NCBI GenBank assembly: GCA_020025055.1 | Contig: JAHHST010000038.1 | Coordinates: 1-14,106, forward strand | From: Longicatena sp. | GTDB taxonomy: Bacteria > Bacillota_I > Bacilli_A > Erysipelotrichales > Erysipelotrichaceae | DNA length: 14,106 nt | Reading direction: 5' to 3' | Part shown: positions 6,523-14,046 of the stretch, piece after piece | How the letters are laid out: each line of letters starts with the position of its first letter | How positions within the stretch are numbered: position 1 is the stretch's first letter | Position numbers and translations under genes: made by a program | Notes under the pieces: generated by a model | Databases searched by the model: none | What the model was told of the DNA's origin: nothing | What the model saw: the letters and a program-made list of their open reading frames with translations, nothing else

Positions 6523-6547
6523 AAGCAGAAGAAATTCTGCTTTTTTT
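6523..6547 (+). terminator. rnpB terminator
   Basis: The stem AAGCAGAA (6523-6530) and TTCTGCTT (6535-6542) has a GAAA tetraloop and runs into seven Ts (6541-6547). It starts four bases after the last P1 base of rnpB, so the RNA 3' end probably needs little or no trimming. Confidence 0.9.
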
Positions 6548-6596
6548 ATAAGCGATAACATGCAAAAATAAAAACTGATAAAAAACGGATTAAAGT

Positions 6597-6625
6597 TTTA
6601 CATTTATAACTTTGCTTGATATAAT
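6597..6625 (+). promoter_or_regulatory. Promoter of the rodZ-pgsA-cinA-recA operon
   Basis: TTTACA (6597-6602), a 17-base spacer and a perfect TATAAT (6620-6625) with an extended TGA just before it (6617-6619). Transcription would start near 6632, giving a leader of about 64 bases before rodZ. I see no LexA (SOS) box of the GAAC-N4-GTTC type here, although the operon includes recA. Confidence 0.75.
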
Positions 6626-6695
6626 AATAGAGATTATGGGTATATATATAACAGATTCTTTATAAATTTAAATTCTATATAAAAGAGGTATAAAT

Positions 6696-7610
6696 ATGCA
6701 AAAAATAGGAAAAATGTTGAAAGAAAAACGAATCGAACAAGGTTTAAGCATTGAAGATGTTAGTGAAAAAACTAGATTGACTGTAAAGCATGTAAAAGCG
6801 TTGGAAGATGGAGATTTATCTTTTTTTCATGAAGATTTATCTTATTTACGTTTTTTTGTAAAATCATATTGTGAAGTTGTTGGATTGGATTTTGAAGATA
6901 TCAAAGATGAATTAAGAACTTGTATTGATGACTATACGGTTACTTTTGCAGAAAATGAGATTCTTTCACATAAAGAAATAGAAAAAAATATTGCGAACAG
7001 TGAAAAATTAAGTAAAGTAGATACGGCTAATGTGAAGGTGAAAAAGCGGCATAAGAAAAAACCTGATTTTTCATTGATTTCATTAATTGGGATTGTTATT
7101 CTTGTAGTTGTGGTTGTTATTTTTGCTTTATTTATGTTTTTTACAGGACAAAAAGATAAAGAAAATAGACCTTCTATTCCAACAGCACAAGAAAGTGGTA
7201 CAAAGGTTGATGAACCAGTAAAACCAGAACAGGAAGAAATAAAAAAAGAATTCGAGATTGTAAATGATGAGTTAAAAAAATATACATTAAATAATGTGGA
7301 TATAAGTAAAAAATTAAAAATTGAAACAACATTTAATGCAACAGATTCAGGATATAGTGTCACAATTGATGGTAAAGATATAAAAAATAATCAAATATAT
7401 AATTATGGTGAAACAGCAGTGACGGAAATAAATGTAAAAAAAGGTACGAATATATCTATTTACATTGGATGTATGACAAATGTAGAAATTAAAATTAACG
7501 GAAAAATTGTAAAAACAGATGAAAGTTTTAATCCAGAAGTGTTCCCAGGACAATGTATAGCAAGCACATTAGTATTTACGGTAGGTGATGTATATGAATC
7601 TTCCAAATAA
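6696..7610 (+). CDS. rodZ: RodZ-like cytoskeleton/shape protein (helix-turn-helix, one membrane span)
   Basis: RodZ proteins tie MreB filaments to the membrane and help set rod shape. The 304-residue product has a cytoplasmic HTH_25/Xre-type helix-turn-helix (about residues 3-70, beginning IGKMLKEKRIEQGLSIEDVS). A charged linker with a basic KKRHKKK cluster (about 105-122), one membrane helix (about 126-150), a Pro/Glu-rich stretch (about 156-185) and an extracytoplasmic beta-rich domain (about 190-304) of DUF4115 type follow. This matches the YmfM/RodZ layout of Bacillus, where it is likewise followed by pgsA, cinA and recA. GAGGT sits six bases before the ATG. The end overlaps pgsA by 17 bases in another frame. 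Whether MreB occurs in this organism cannot be seen from the window. Confidence 0.88.
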   Translation: MQKIGKMLKEKRIEQGLSIEDVSEKTRLTVKHVKALEDGDLSFFHEDLSYLRFFVKSYCEVVGLDFEDIKDELRTCIDDYTVTFAENEILSHKEIEKNIANSEKLSKVDTANVKVKKRHKKKPDFSLISLIGIVILVVVVVIFALFMFFTGQKDKENRPSIPTAQESGTKVDEPVKPEQEEIKKEFEIVNDELKKYTLNNVDISKKLKIETTFNATDSGYSVTIDGKDIKNNQIYNYGETAVTEINVKKGTNISIYIGCMTNVEIKINGKIVKTDESFNPEVFPGQCIASTLVFTVGDVYESSK

Positions 7611-8187
7611 ACTATCACTTTTTAGAGTTATTCTAGTCCCAGTTATTGCAGTAATATATTTGTTTTTAGATTTAGGGACAGCAATATCAATTAATATTAA
7701 TGCAAGTACAAATTTATCAATTAATTGGGCAGAAATTATTGTTTTAATATTATTTGCAGTTGCATCTTTTACAGATTATTTAGATGGGATGATTGCAAGA
7801 AAGTATAATATGATTACCTCTTTTGGTAAGTTTGTAGATCCAATTGCAGATAAATTGTTGGTAAATACTATGCTGATTTTATTTGCAATCAGTCATCGTG
7901 TTCCAGTGATAGCAGTAATCATTATGATTTGGAGAGATATGATTGTTGATGGGTTACGTATGTCAGCAAGTTCAAAAGGAAAAGTTGTTGCAGCAGGTAT
8001 GCCTGGAAAAATTAAAACAGTTTTGCAGATGTTTGCAATCATATTTGTTATGCTATATAACTTGCCGTTTGCATTTATTGGAATTCCAATGGATCAAATA
8101 TTAGTTTGGGGAGCAACAATTGCTTCGGTTTATAGTGGAATTATTTATTTTGTTAAGTTAAAAGACGTTGTGATGGAGACAATGTAA
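7594..8187 (+). CDS. pgsA: CDP-diacylglycerol-glycerol-3-phosphate 3-phosphatidyltransferase
   Basis: PgsA makes phosphatidylglycerol phosphate from CDP-diacylglycerol and glycerol-3-phosphate, the committed step to anionic phospholipids. The 197-residue integral membrane protein carries the complete CDP-alcohol phosphatidyltransferase signature D-x2-DG-x2-AR-x8-G-x3-D-x3-D (Asp61, Asp64, Gly65, Ala68, Arg69, Gly78, Asp82, Asp86). About five hydrophobic segments can be seen. The start at 7594 (MNLPNKLSLFRV) matches the conserved family N-terminus and lies a few bases after AGGTGAT. In-frame GTG 7585 and ATG 7588 are possible but are poorly placed relative to that site. It overlaps rodZ by 17 bases, and its stop overlaps the cinA start as TAATG. 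Confidence 0.95.
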   Translation: MNLPNKLSLFRVILVPVIAVIYLFLDLGTAISININASTNLSINWAEIIVLILFAVASFTDYLDGMIARKYNMITSFGKFVDPIADKLLVNTMLILFAISHRVPVIAVIIMIWRDMIVDGLRMSASSKGKVVAAGMPGKIKTVLQMFAIIFVMLYNLPFAFIGIPMDQILVWGATIASVYSGIIYFVKLKDVVMETM

Positions 8188-8660
8188 TGACATATTCACA
8201 TACTGCAAGTGATTTGATACAAATATTAAAAAATAAAAAAATGACTATAGGAAGCTGTGAAAGTTTTACTGCAGGTCTATTTTGTGCACGATTAGCAGAC
8301 ATATCAGGGGCAAGTTCTGTGTTAAAAGGAGGACTTGTTACTTATGCAACGGAGTTAAAAAGTAAAATTGCTGGTGTTGATCAAGAAGTTATTGATAATT
8401 TTGGCGTAATCAGCAAAGAATGTGCATTCGCAATGGCAAAGAGTGCAAGAAAAGCTATGGATGTGGATGTTTGTGTATCCTTTACAGGCAATGCAGGGCC
8501 GGATGCATGGGAAAATAAACCAGCAGGATTAATTTATTGTGGTCTTGCTATAGAAGAAAAAGTATATGTATATGAATTACAATTAGAAATGTCTCGCAAT
8601 GATATTCGAGAATATGCAGTACAGTTTATGATTGATAAAATTGTGAACCTTTTGGAATAA
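8187..8660 (+). CDS. cinA: CinA C-terminal domain protein (PncC-type NMN deamidase candidate), stand-alone
   Basis: The CinA C-terminal domain of several bacteria hydrolyses nicotinamide mononucleotide to the nicotinate form in pyridine nucleotide recycling. This 157-residue product is that domain alone. The N-terminal molybdopterin-binding-like half found in B. subtilis CinA (about 416 residues in total) is absent, as in E. coli PncC/YgaD. Recognisable parts are GSCESFTAGL (22-31; family usually ESCTGG), LADISGASSVLKGGLVTYA (37-55), GVISKECAFAMA (73-84) and SFTGNAGPD (98-106; usually TGIAGPGG). The active-site glycine loops are therefore diverged, so activity is likely but not certain. GGAG (8175-8178) lies eight bases before ATG. 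The position between pgsA and recA is the classical one for cinA. Confidence 0.88.
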   Translation: MTYSHTASDLIQILKNKKMTIGSCESFTAGLFCARLADISGASSVLKGGLVTYATELKSKIAGVDQEVIDNFGVISKECAFAMAKSARKAMDVDVCVSFTGNAGPDAWENKPAGLIYCGLAIEEKVYVYELQLEMSRNDIREYAVQFMIDKIVNLLE

Positions 8661-8678
8661 TAGAAAGGGTAGATGGAC

Positions 8679-9707
8679 ATGGGTGAAAAAAAGAAAACAG
8701 ATATTGTCGCAGATGAAAAAAGAGATGAATTGTTAAATGATGCCATAAAAGCAATTGAAAAGCAATATGGCAAAGGTAGTATTATGAAGCTTGGTGATCG
8801 AGCTGCAGTTGAGGTGGATGCAATCAGTAGTGGTTCAATCAAGATTGATGAAGCACTAGGAATTGGAGGGTATCCAAAAGGTAGAATTATTGAAATCTAT
8901 GGCCCTGAATCAAGTGGTAAGACAACTCTAGCATTACATGCAATTGCGGAAATTCAGAAAAAAGGTGGAAGAGCTGCTTTTATTGATGCGGAAAATGCAA
9001 TCGATCCGATTTATGCTCAAAAATTAGGTGTGAATATTGATGAATTGATTTTGTCTCAGCCAGATAGTGGTGAGCAAGCATTAGATATTACAGAAATGCT
9101 AGTAAAAAGTGGAGCTATTGATTTAGTAGTGGTAGATTCAGTTGCTGCATTAGTACCTCAGGCTGAGTTAGATGGAGAAATGGGTGATTCACAGGTTGGA
9201 TTGCAAGCTCGTCTAATGTCAAAAGCAATGAGAAAGTTAAGTGGTGTTATGAACAAAAGTGAATGTACTGCTATTTTTATAAATCAGTTGCGTGAAAAAG
9301 TTGGTGTAGTGTATGGAAATCCTGAAACAACACCTGGTGGAAGAGCATTGAAATTCTATTCTAGTGTTCGACTAGACATACGTCGTAGCGAAGCAATAAA
9401 AAATGGTAGCGACATTATTGGGAATAAAGTTAATGTTAAAATTGTAAAAAATAAAGTTGCTCCTCCTTTTAAAACAGCGTCAATTGAGATTATGTATGGA
9501 GAAGGAATTTCTTATATTGCTGAATTGATTGATTTGTGTGTGGATCGTGACATTGTTATGAAAAGTGGTGCGTGGTTTTCTTATAATGGTGAAAAACTTG
9601 GACAAGGGAAAGAAGCAGCTAAAAATTCTGTGAAAAACAATCCAGAGTTGTTAGAAGAATTAAAACAAAAATTAAATGAAAAATTAGCTGAAGAGAGAGC
9701 TATGTAA
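8679..9707 (+). CDS. recA: Recombinase RecA
   Basis: RecA forms ATP-dependent filaments on single-stranded DNA for homologous pairing and induces LexA-type responses. From the chosen start the product has 342 residues. Visible motifs are the Walker A loop GPESSGKTT, the FIDAEN segment with the ATP-activating glutamate, Walker B LVVVDSVAAL, the L1/L2 loop regions (GEMGDSQVGLQAR; REKVGVVYGNPETTPGGRA), and the C-terminal domain with an acidic, Lys-rich tail. In-frame ATGs occur at 8673 and 8679. AAAGGG (8664-8669) lies nine bases from the second and only three from the first, so 8679 is favoured. The position that is His in E. coli (AEHALDP) is Asn here (AENAIDP). It is the last gene of its operon, with a terminator nine bases after the stop. 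Confidence 0.98.
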   Translation: MGEKKKTDIVADEKRDELLNDAIKAIEKQYGKGSIMKLGDRAAVEVDAISSGSIKIDEALGIGGYPKGRIIEIYGPESSGKTTLALHAIAEIQKKGGRAAFIDAENAIDPIYAQKLGVNIDELILSQPDSGEQALDITEMLVKSGAIDLVVVDSVAALVPQAELDGEMGDSQVGLQARLMSKAMRKLSGVMNKSECTAIFINQLREKVGVVYGNPETTPGGRALKFYSSVRLDIRRSEAIKNGSDIIGNKVNVKIVKNKVAPPFKTASIEIMYGEGISYIAELIDLCVDRDIVMKSGAWFSYNGEKLGQGKEAAKNSVKNNPELLEELKQKLNEKLAEERAM

Positions 9708-9715
9708 AATGTATT

Positions 9716-9753
9716 AAAAAGTAGCATGTTATAATTAATTTGCTACTTTTTTT
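9716..9753 (+). terminator. recA operon terminator
   Basis: AAAAAGTAGCA (9716-9726) pairs with TGCTACTTTTT (9741-9751) around a 14-base AT-rich loop, and the T run continues to 9753. The A/T tails on both sides would let it work in both directions. Confidence 0.85.
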
Positions 9754-9803
9754 GCTGTGATTTTGATTTCTATATTTAATTTATTAAAACTGTAATATTT
9801 TAG

Positions 9804-9832
9804 TTGAGAAATATTATAATTTTTTGTACAAT
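9804..9832 (+). promoter_or_regulatory. Promoter of rny-ymdB
   Basis: TTGAGA (9804-9809), a spacer of exactly 17 bases and TACAAT (9827-9832), each one mismatch from consensus. Transcription would begin near 9839, giving a leader of about 45 bases. A strong ribosome binding site GGAGG (9870-9874) lies nine bases before the rny ATG. Confidence 0.7.
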
Positions 9833-9883
9833 ATATATTAGGGAATAAAAATTCTCATATATGACGAATGGAGGATCAGTATT

Positions 9884-11440
9884 ATGGAAGGTAATGCATT
9901 CATCTTTTTTTTGTCAGCGTTGATAGGGCTAATTATTGGAATTGGTTTAATGTTCATAATTTCAAAAATAGGTTTAAATAAAGATCAACAAAAGGCCAAG
10001 TTATTGTTAAAAGAAGCAGATGCAAAAGCAGATGCTACAATTAAGCAAGCAGTATTAGATGGTCGTACTCAAGCGCATGAATTAAAACTTGCTGCTGAAA
10101 AAGAAATCAAAGAGCGTAAACAAGAAGTTACAGATATGGAAAATAAACTTCTACGTCGCGAAGATAATTTGAATTTCCGTGATGAAACATTAACAAATAA
10201 AGAAAAGCAAATTGATCTTAAAAGTACGCAATTGGCTGATAAGTTAGCAATGCTGGATGAAAAAGACAAAGAATTACAAGCAAAAATTGATGTACAGGTA
10301 GAGGAATTGGAGCGTGTTGCTGCAATGTCTACAAGTGAGGCAAAGGAAGAATTATTTGCAATCACTGAAAAGCGTATGGAGAAAGAAGTTATTGGGTATA
10401 TCAAAGAAAAAGAAGAAGAGGCAAAAGCTAGAGCGGATGAAACAGCTCGAAATATTGTCGCTTTAAGTATTCAACGATTATCACAAGAGGAGGCAGTGGA
10501 TCGCACAGTATCTGTTGTTGCTCTTCCTAGTGAAGAAATGAAAGGTAGAATTATTGGCCGTGAAGGTCGTAATATTAAAGCAATTGAACAGGCAACAGGC
10601 GTTGATTTAATTATTGACGATACTCCTGAAACAATCACAGTTTCATGCTTTGATCCAATACGTCGTGAAGTAGCAAGACTTGCTTTGGAACACTTAATTA
10701 AAGATGGTCGTATTCAACCAGGTCGTATTGAAGAAGTTGTTAGCAAGATCAAAAAAGAAATGGAAGCAAATATCATGAAAACAGGAGAAGATACTGTCTT
10801 CAAATTAGGTATTGGAAAAATGGATCGCGAGATTATTCGTATGATTGGGCGTTTGAAATTCCGTTACTCTTATGGTCAAAATGCATTGCAACATAGTATG
10901 GAAGTAGCTCACTTAACAGGAATGATGGCTGCAGAATTAGGATTGAATCAACAATTAGCAAAACGTGCTGGTTTATTACATGATATTGGAAAAGCTATGG
11001 ATTTTGAAATTGAGGGAAGTCATATAGAATTAGGATATAAATTCTGTAAAAAACATGGAGAAAAGGATGTTGTATTAAATGCAATTCAATCTCACCATGG
11101 TGAAGTTGAACCTAAATACTTAATTAGTAATTTAGTAATTGCTGCAGATACAATTAGTGCTGCTCGTCCAGGGGCTCGTTATGAAGCGTTACAAAATTAT
11201 ATTAATCGTTTAGAAGATTTAGAAAATATTGCTAAGTCATTTGATGGTGTTGATAGTACATATGCAATTCAAGCAGGACGTGAAGTAAGAGTTATGGTAG
11301 TTCCTGAAAAAGTAGATGATTTAGCTTGTCATAAATTAGCTAGAGACATTAAAGATAAGATTGAAGCCGAATTAACATATCCAGGTCAAATTAAGGTTAC
11401 TGTAATTCGTGAAACTAGATCATGTGAGTTGGCAAAATAA
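9884..11440 (+). CDS. rny: Ribonuclease Y
   Basis: RNase Y is the membrane-anchored endonuclease that initiates bulk mRNA decay and processing in many Bacillota. The 518-residue product (520 in B. subtilis) has an N-terminal membrane helix (about 5-27). A long Lys/Glu-rich coiled coil (about 35-195), a KH RNA-binding domain with GRIIGREGRN (221-230), and an HD phosphohydrolase domain (about 335-440) with the paired metal ligands His366-Asp367 in LLHDIGKA follow. The C-terminal region is complete. It is immediately followed by ymdB, as in Bacillus, three bases away, so the two are almost certainly co-transcribed. No truncation or odd residue is seen. Confidence 0.97.
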   Translation: MEGNAFIFFLSALIGLIIGIGLMFIISKIGLNKDQQKAKLLLKEADAKADATIKQAVLDGRTQAHELKLAAEKEIKERKQEVTDMENKLLRREDNLNFRDETLTNKEKQIDLKSTQLADKLAMLDEKDKELQAKIDVQVEELERVAAMSTSEAKEELFAITEKRMEKEVIGYIKEKEEEAKARADETARNIVALSIQRLSQEEAVDRTVSVVALPSEEMKGRIIGREGRNIKAIEQATGVDLIIDDTPETITVSCFDPIRREVARLALEHLIKDGRIQPGRIEEVVSKIKKEMEANIMKTGEDTVFKLGIGKMDREIIRMIGRLKFRYSYGQNALQHSMEVAHLTGMMAAELGLNQQLAKRAGLLHDIGKAMDFEIEGSHIELGYKFCKKHGEKDVVLNAIQSHHGEVEPKYLISNLVIAADTISAARPGARYEALQNYINRLEDLENIAKSFDGVDSTYAIQAGREVRVMVVPEKVDDLACHKLARDIKDKIEAELTYPGQIKVTVIRETRSCELAK

Positions 11441-11443
11441 TTT

Positions 11444-12229
11444 ATGAAAGTTTTATTTATTGGTGATATTGTAGGTTCTGCTGGTAGAGAAGTTGTTCGC
11501 CAGCAGCTTCCTATTTTAAAAGAAAAATATAATGTGGATTTAGTTGTTGCTAATGGTGAAAATGCAGCTCACGGTAAAGGAATTACAAGACGTATTTTTA
11601 ATCAATTATTATCTTACGGAATAGATGTTGTAACAATGGGAAATCATACATTTTCAAAAAATGATATTTTACAATTTATCAATGAAACAGATCAATTGGT
11701 TCGACCAGCCAATTTAAGTCCAACACAATATGGAAAGCATACGACAGTAGTGAATGTAAAAGGAAAACGTGTCGCTATATCAAATTTATGTGGTGAAGTA
11801 TGGATGAACGATGTTGTCGATTCACCGTTTTATTGTATGGATGATATTTTAGAGGATGTTGAAGCTGATATTTATTTAGTAGATTTACATGCCGAAGCGA
11901 CGAGTGAAAAGATAGCTTTTACATATTGCTTTGCTGAACAATTATGTGCAGTTGTAGGAACACATACGCATGTTCAAACAGCGGATGATCGCATTGTATA
12001 TGGTTGTGCAGCTATAACAGATTTAGGGATGTGTGGAGCATATACAAGTGTTTTGGGTAGAGATGTTCATGAGATTGTTACACGCTTTACAACAGATCAA
12101 AAAACGAAGTATACAATTGCAGACGGGGAAGGAATATTCTGTGGTGCACTTGTAGAAATTAATGAAGAAACGAATCGTGCAATAAGTATAAAAAGAATAC
12201 AAATTCGTCCAGAAAATATAGAAATATAA
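11444..12229 (+). CDS. ymdB: YmdB-family 2',3'-cyclic nucleotide phosphodiesterase (metallophosphoesterase)
   Basis: In Bacillus YmdB is a dinuclear-metal phosphodiesterase acting on 2',3'-cyclic nucleotides, and it affects the choice between motility and biofilm. The 261-residue product (264 in B. subtilis) keeps all the metal-binding segments: FIGDIVGSAGR (Asp8), VANGENAAHGKG (Glu39, Asn40), TMGNHTFSKND (Asn67, His68), VDLHAEATSEK (His149) and VGTHTHVQTADD (His174, His176). Its start is three bases after the rny stop, with only a weak ribosome binding site (GAGTTGG), which suggests translational coupling to rny. A terminator overlaps its stop codon. The enzyme identity is firm; its physiological role in this organism is unknown. 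Confidence 0.95.
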   Translation: MKVLFIGDIVGSAGREVVRQQLPILKEKYNVDLVVANGENAAHGKGITRRIFNQLLSYGIDVVTMGNHTFSKNDILQFINETDQLVRPANLSPTQYGKHTTVVNVKGKRVAISNLCGEVWMNDVVDSPFYCMDDILEDVEADIYLVDLHAEATSEKIAFTYCFAEQLCAVVGTHTHVQTADDRIVYGCAAITDLGMCGAYTSVLGRDVHEIVTRFTTDQKTKYTIADGEGIFCGALVEINEETNRAISIKRIQIRPENIEI

Positions 12230-12251
12230 GTCATACAAAAGTATGGCTTTT
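12228..12251 (+). terminator. rny-ymdB terminator
   Basis: The stem AAGTCATAC (12228-12236) and GTATGGCTT (12241-12249) has nine pairs including one G-T, an AAAA loop, and a short T-rich tail (TTTTATT). It starts within the ymdB stop codon. The weaker T tail may allow some read-through towards the ferredoxin gene. Confidence 0.75.
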
Positions 12252-12286
12252 ATTATACGTAAGACTTTAGATTTAGTATTAAAAGC

Positions 12287-12315
12287 TTGCACGAAAAGTG
12301 ACTTGTTGTTATAAT
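12287..12315 (+). promoter_or_regulatory. Promoter of the ferredoxin gene
   Basis: TTGCAC (12287-12292), a 17-base spacer and a perfect TATAAT (12310-12315). Transcription would begin at about 12322, so the in-frame ATG at 12320 cannot be the main start. AAAGGAGG (12328-12335) then directs the ATG at 12344. Confidence 0.82.
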
Positions 12316-12343
12316 AGTTATGGTTATAAAGGAGGAATACATA

Positions 12344-12517
12344 ATGCCAGTTAACGTAAATGCTGATACTTGCATCGGTTGTGGTGCATGTGTAGGAGTT
12401 TGCCCAGTTGGTGCTTTATCAATGAATGGTGATGGGAAATCACAATGTGATGAAGGAACTTGTATTGACTGCGGTAGTTGCGTATCTGCTTGTCCAGTAG
12501 AAGCAATCTCTCAATAA
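12344..12517 (+). CDS. 2[4Fe-4S] clostridial-type ferredoxin
   Basis: This small soluble electron carrier normally serves anaerobic enzymes such as pyruvate:ferredoxin oxidoreductase or hydrogenase. The 57-residue product has two complete CxxCxxCxxxCP cluster motifs: Cys10, 13, 16, 20 followed by Pro21, and Cys40, 43, 46, 50 followed by Pro51. An extra Cys35 lies between them. It is an internally duplicated fold of standard length. The start at 12344 is set by the ideal AAAGGAGG eight bases upstream; a nine-codon-longer reading would start at or before the transcription start. It has its own strong promoter and a strong terminator and so is a monocistronic, probably highly expressed gene. Its partner enzymes are not in the window. 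Confidence 0.95.
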   Translation: MPVNVNADTCIGCGACVGVCPVGALSMNGDGKSQCDEGTCIDCGSCVSACPVEAISQ

Positions 12518-12543
12518 ACCAAGTATATATACTTGGTTTTTTT
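12516..12543 (+). terminator. Ferredoxin gene terminator
   Basis: A perfect 10-bp stem, AAACCAAGTA (12516-12525) with TACTTGGTTT (12530-12539), has a TATA loop and a T run to 12543. It begins inside the stop codon of the ferredoxin gene. Confidence 0.9.
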
Positions 12544-12550
12544 GGTACAA

Positions 12551-12580
12551 TTCATTGCGCTTGTCGCAATTTTATATAAA
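12551..12580 (+). promoter_or_regulatory. Weak candidate promoter of miaB with an overlapping small inverted repeat
   Basis: After the ferredoxin terminator some promoter for miaB is expected. The best I find is TTCATT (12551-12556), an 18-base spacer and TATAAA (12575-12580), with a poor -35. A small inverted repeat, ATTGCG (12554-12559) and CGCAAT (12565-12570) around CTTGT, overlaps it and might be an operator or just a short hairpin. Confidence is low. Confidence 0.28.
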
Positions 12581-12609
12581 TTTATAGGATAAGAAAGTAG
12601 GAATAAAAG

Positions 12610-14046
12610 ATGAAAAAACAGCCAGGATGGGCTCTTCCAAATTTGCGTGAAGCACAAAAACGTACAAAAAAGGAAGCAATTATTGAAAGAAGCTTATTTC
12701 AAATTCCTGTTGAAGTAAGAGATTTAGGATTAGGAAAAAAATATTATTTACGTACTTACGGATGTCAAGCAAACGAACGGGATTCAGAAACATTAGCAGG
12801 TATTTTAGAAGAATTGAAATTTGAAGCTGTAGAAACACCTGAAGAAGCTGATTTGATTTTATTAAATACATGTGCAATTCGTAAAAATGCAGAAGATAAA
12901 GTTTTAGGTGAGATTGGACATCTAAAACATTTAAAGGATAAAAATCCTGATTTGGTTTTCGGATTATGTGGTTGCATGGCTCAAGAAGAAGAAATCGTTC
13001 AAATCATTGTAGAAAAATATCGACATATTAATTTAGTTTTTGGTACACATAACATTCATCGTTTACCAGAATTGTTATATGAAGTTATGTCTTGTCATAA
13101 AAGAAGTATTGAAGTTTTATCAAAAGAAGGCGACGTAATTGAAAATTTACCTGTTCGTCGCTTTGGAAAGAATAAAGCTTGGGTAAATATTATTTATGGA
13201 TGTGATAAATTTTGTACATACTGTATCGTTCCATATACTAGAGGAAAAGAACGTTCTCGTTACATGGAAGATATCTTAGATGAGGTTAGACAATTAAAAG
13301 CAGAAGGGTATAAAGAAATTACATTATTAGGACAAAATGTAAATGCATATGGAAAAGATTTAAAGATTGAGGGAGGCTTTGCACGTTTATTAGAAGAAGT
13401 TGCAAAGATTGGCATTGATCGTATTCGATTTACTACAAGTCACCCATGGGATTTCTCGGACGAAATGATTGATATAATTGCTAAATATGATAATATTATG
13501 CCATTTATTCATTTACCTGTTCAGAGTGGAGATAATCAAATCCTAAAAATTATGGGACGAAGATATACAAGAGAGCAATATTTAACTTTATTCCATAAAA
13601 TTAAAGATAGAATGCCAAATTGTGCAATTTCAACAGATATTATTGTTGGGTTCCCAAATGAAACTGAAGAACAATTCCAACATACAATTGAATTAGTAAA
13701 AGAATGCCAATTCGATAATGCATTTACTTTTATTTATTCACCACGTGAAGGAACTCCAGCTGCTGCTATGGAAGATAATGTTTCTTTAGAGGTTAAACAA
13801 CGTCGTTTACAAGAATTAAATGATTGTTGGAATGAATATGCTCATGAAAAAAATAATGCTTATTTAGGCCAAACAGTAAAGGTATTAGTGGATGGTATAA
13901 GTAAGAAAAATGAGAGTATTTTAAGTGGTTATACAGAAACAAATAAGCTTGTAAACTTTAAAGCGAAAGATGCGAAACCAGGAGATATTATTAATGTTAA
14001 AATTACAGAGTGTAGAACATTCTCTTTAAATGGTGAACAAGTATAA
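12610..14046 (+). CDS. miaB: tRNA-2-methylthio-N6-dimethylallyladenosine synthase MiaB
   Basis: MiaB is a radical-SAM methylthiotransferase that adds a methylthio group to isopentenyladenosine-37 of tRNAs reading UNN codons. The 478-residue product has an N-terminal UPF0004 domain with auxiliary-cluster cysteines Cys52 (TYGCQANERDSE), Cys88 (NTCAIR) and Cys122 (CGCMAQ). The radical SAM motif CxxxCxxC follows (Cys198, 202, 205 in GCDKFCTYC and the following IVPYTRGKE). A C-terminal TRAM RNA-binding domain (about 412-475) completes it. The stretch of about 40 residues before the first domain is typical of Gram-positive MiaB. GTAGGA lies about eight bases before ATG. In Bacillus it also lies downstream of rny-ymdB. 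The miaA gene for the prenyl substrate is not in the window. Confidence 0.97.
   Translation: MKKQPGWALPNLREAQKRTKKEAIIERSLFQIPVEVRDLGLGKKYYLRTYGCQANERDSETLAGILEELKFEAVETPEEADLILLNTCAIRKNAEDKVLGEIGHLKHLKDKNPDLVFGLCGCMAQEEEIVQIIVEKYRHINLVFGTHNIHRLPELLYEVMSCHKRSIEVLSKEGDVIENLPVRRFGKNKAWVNIIYGCDKFCTYCIVPYTRGKERSRYMEDILDEVRQLKAEGYKEITLLGQNVNAYGKDLKIEGGFARLLEEVAKIGIDRIRFTTSHPWDFSDEMIDIIAKYDNIMPFIHLPVQSGDNQILKIMGRRYTREQYLTLFHKIKDRMPNCAISTDIIVGFPNETEEQFQHTIELVKECQFDNAFTFIYSPREGTPAAAMEDNVSLEVKQRRLQELNDCWNEYAHEKNNAYLGQTVKVLVDGISKKNESILSGYTETNKLVNFKAKDAKPGDIINVKITECRTFSLNGEQV

Noticed and set aside
6302..6565. Minus-strand open frame of 87 codons
   Set aside because: It lies within the RNase P RNA gene and its terminator, on the opposite strand. 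It is a chance open frame in a structured RNA.
6597..8679. A LexA/SOS box controlling the recA operon
   Set aside because: I looked for GAAC-N4-GTTC-like sites near the rodZ promoter and just before recA. The only partial match, GAACCTTTTGGAA near 8644, lacks the correct second half.
12320..12343. Upstream in-frame ATG extending the ferredoxin by eight codons
   Set aside because: It falls at the predicted transcription start, lacks a ribosome binding site, and the consensus AAAGGAGG lies downstream of it, correctly spaced for ATG 12344.
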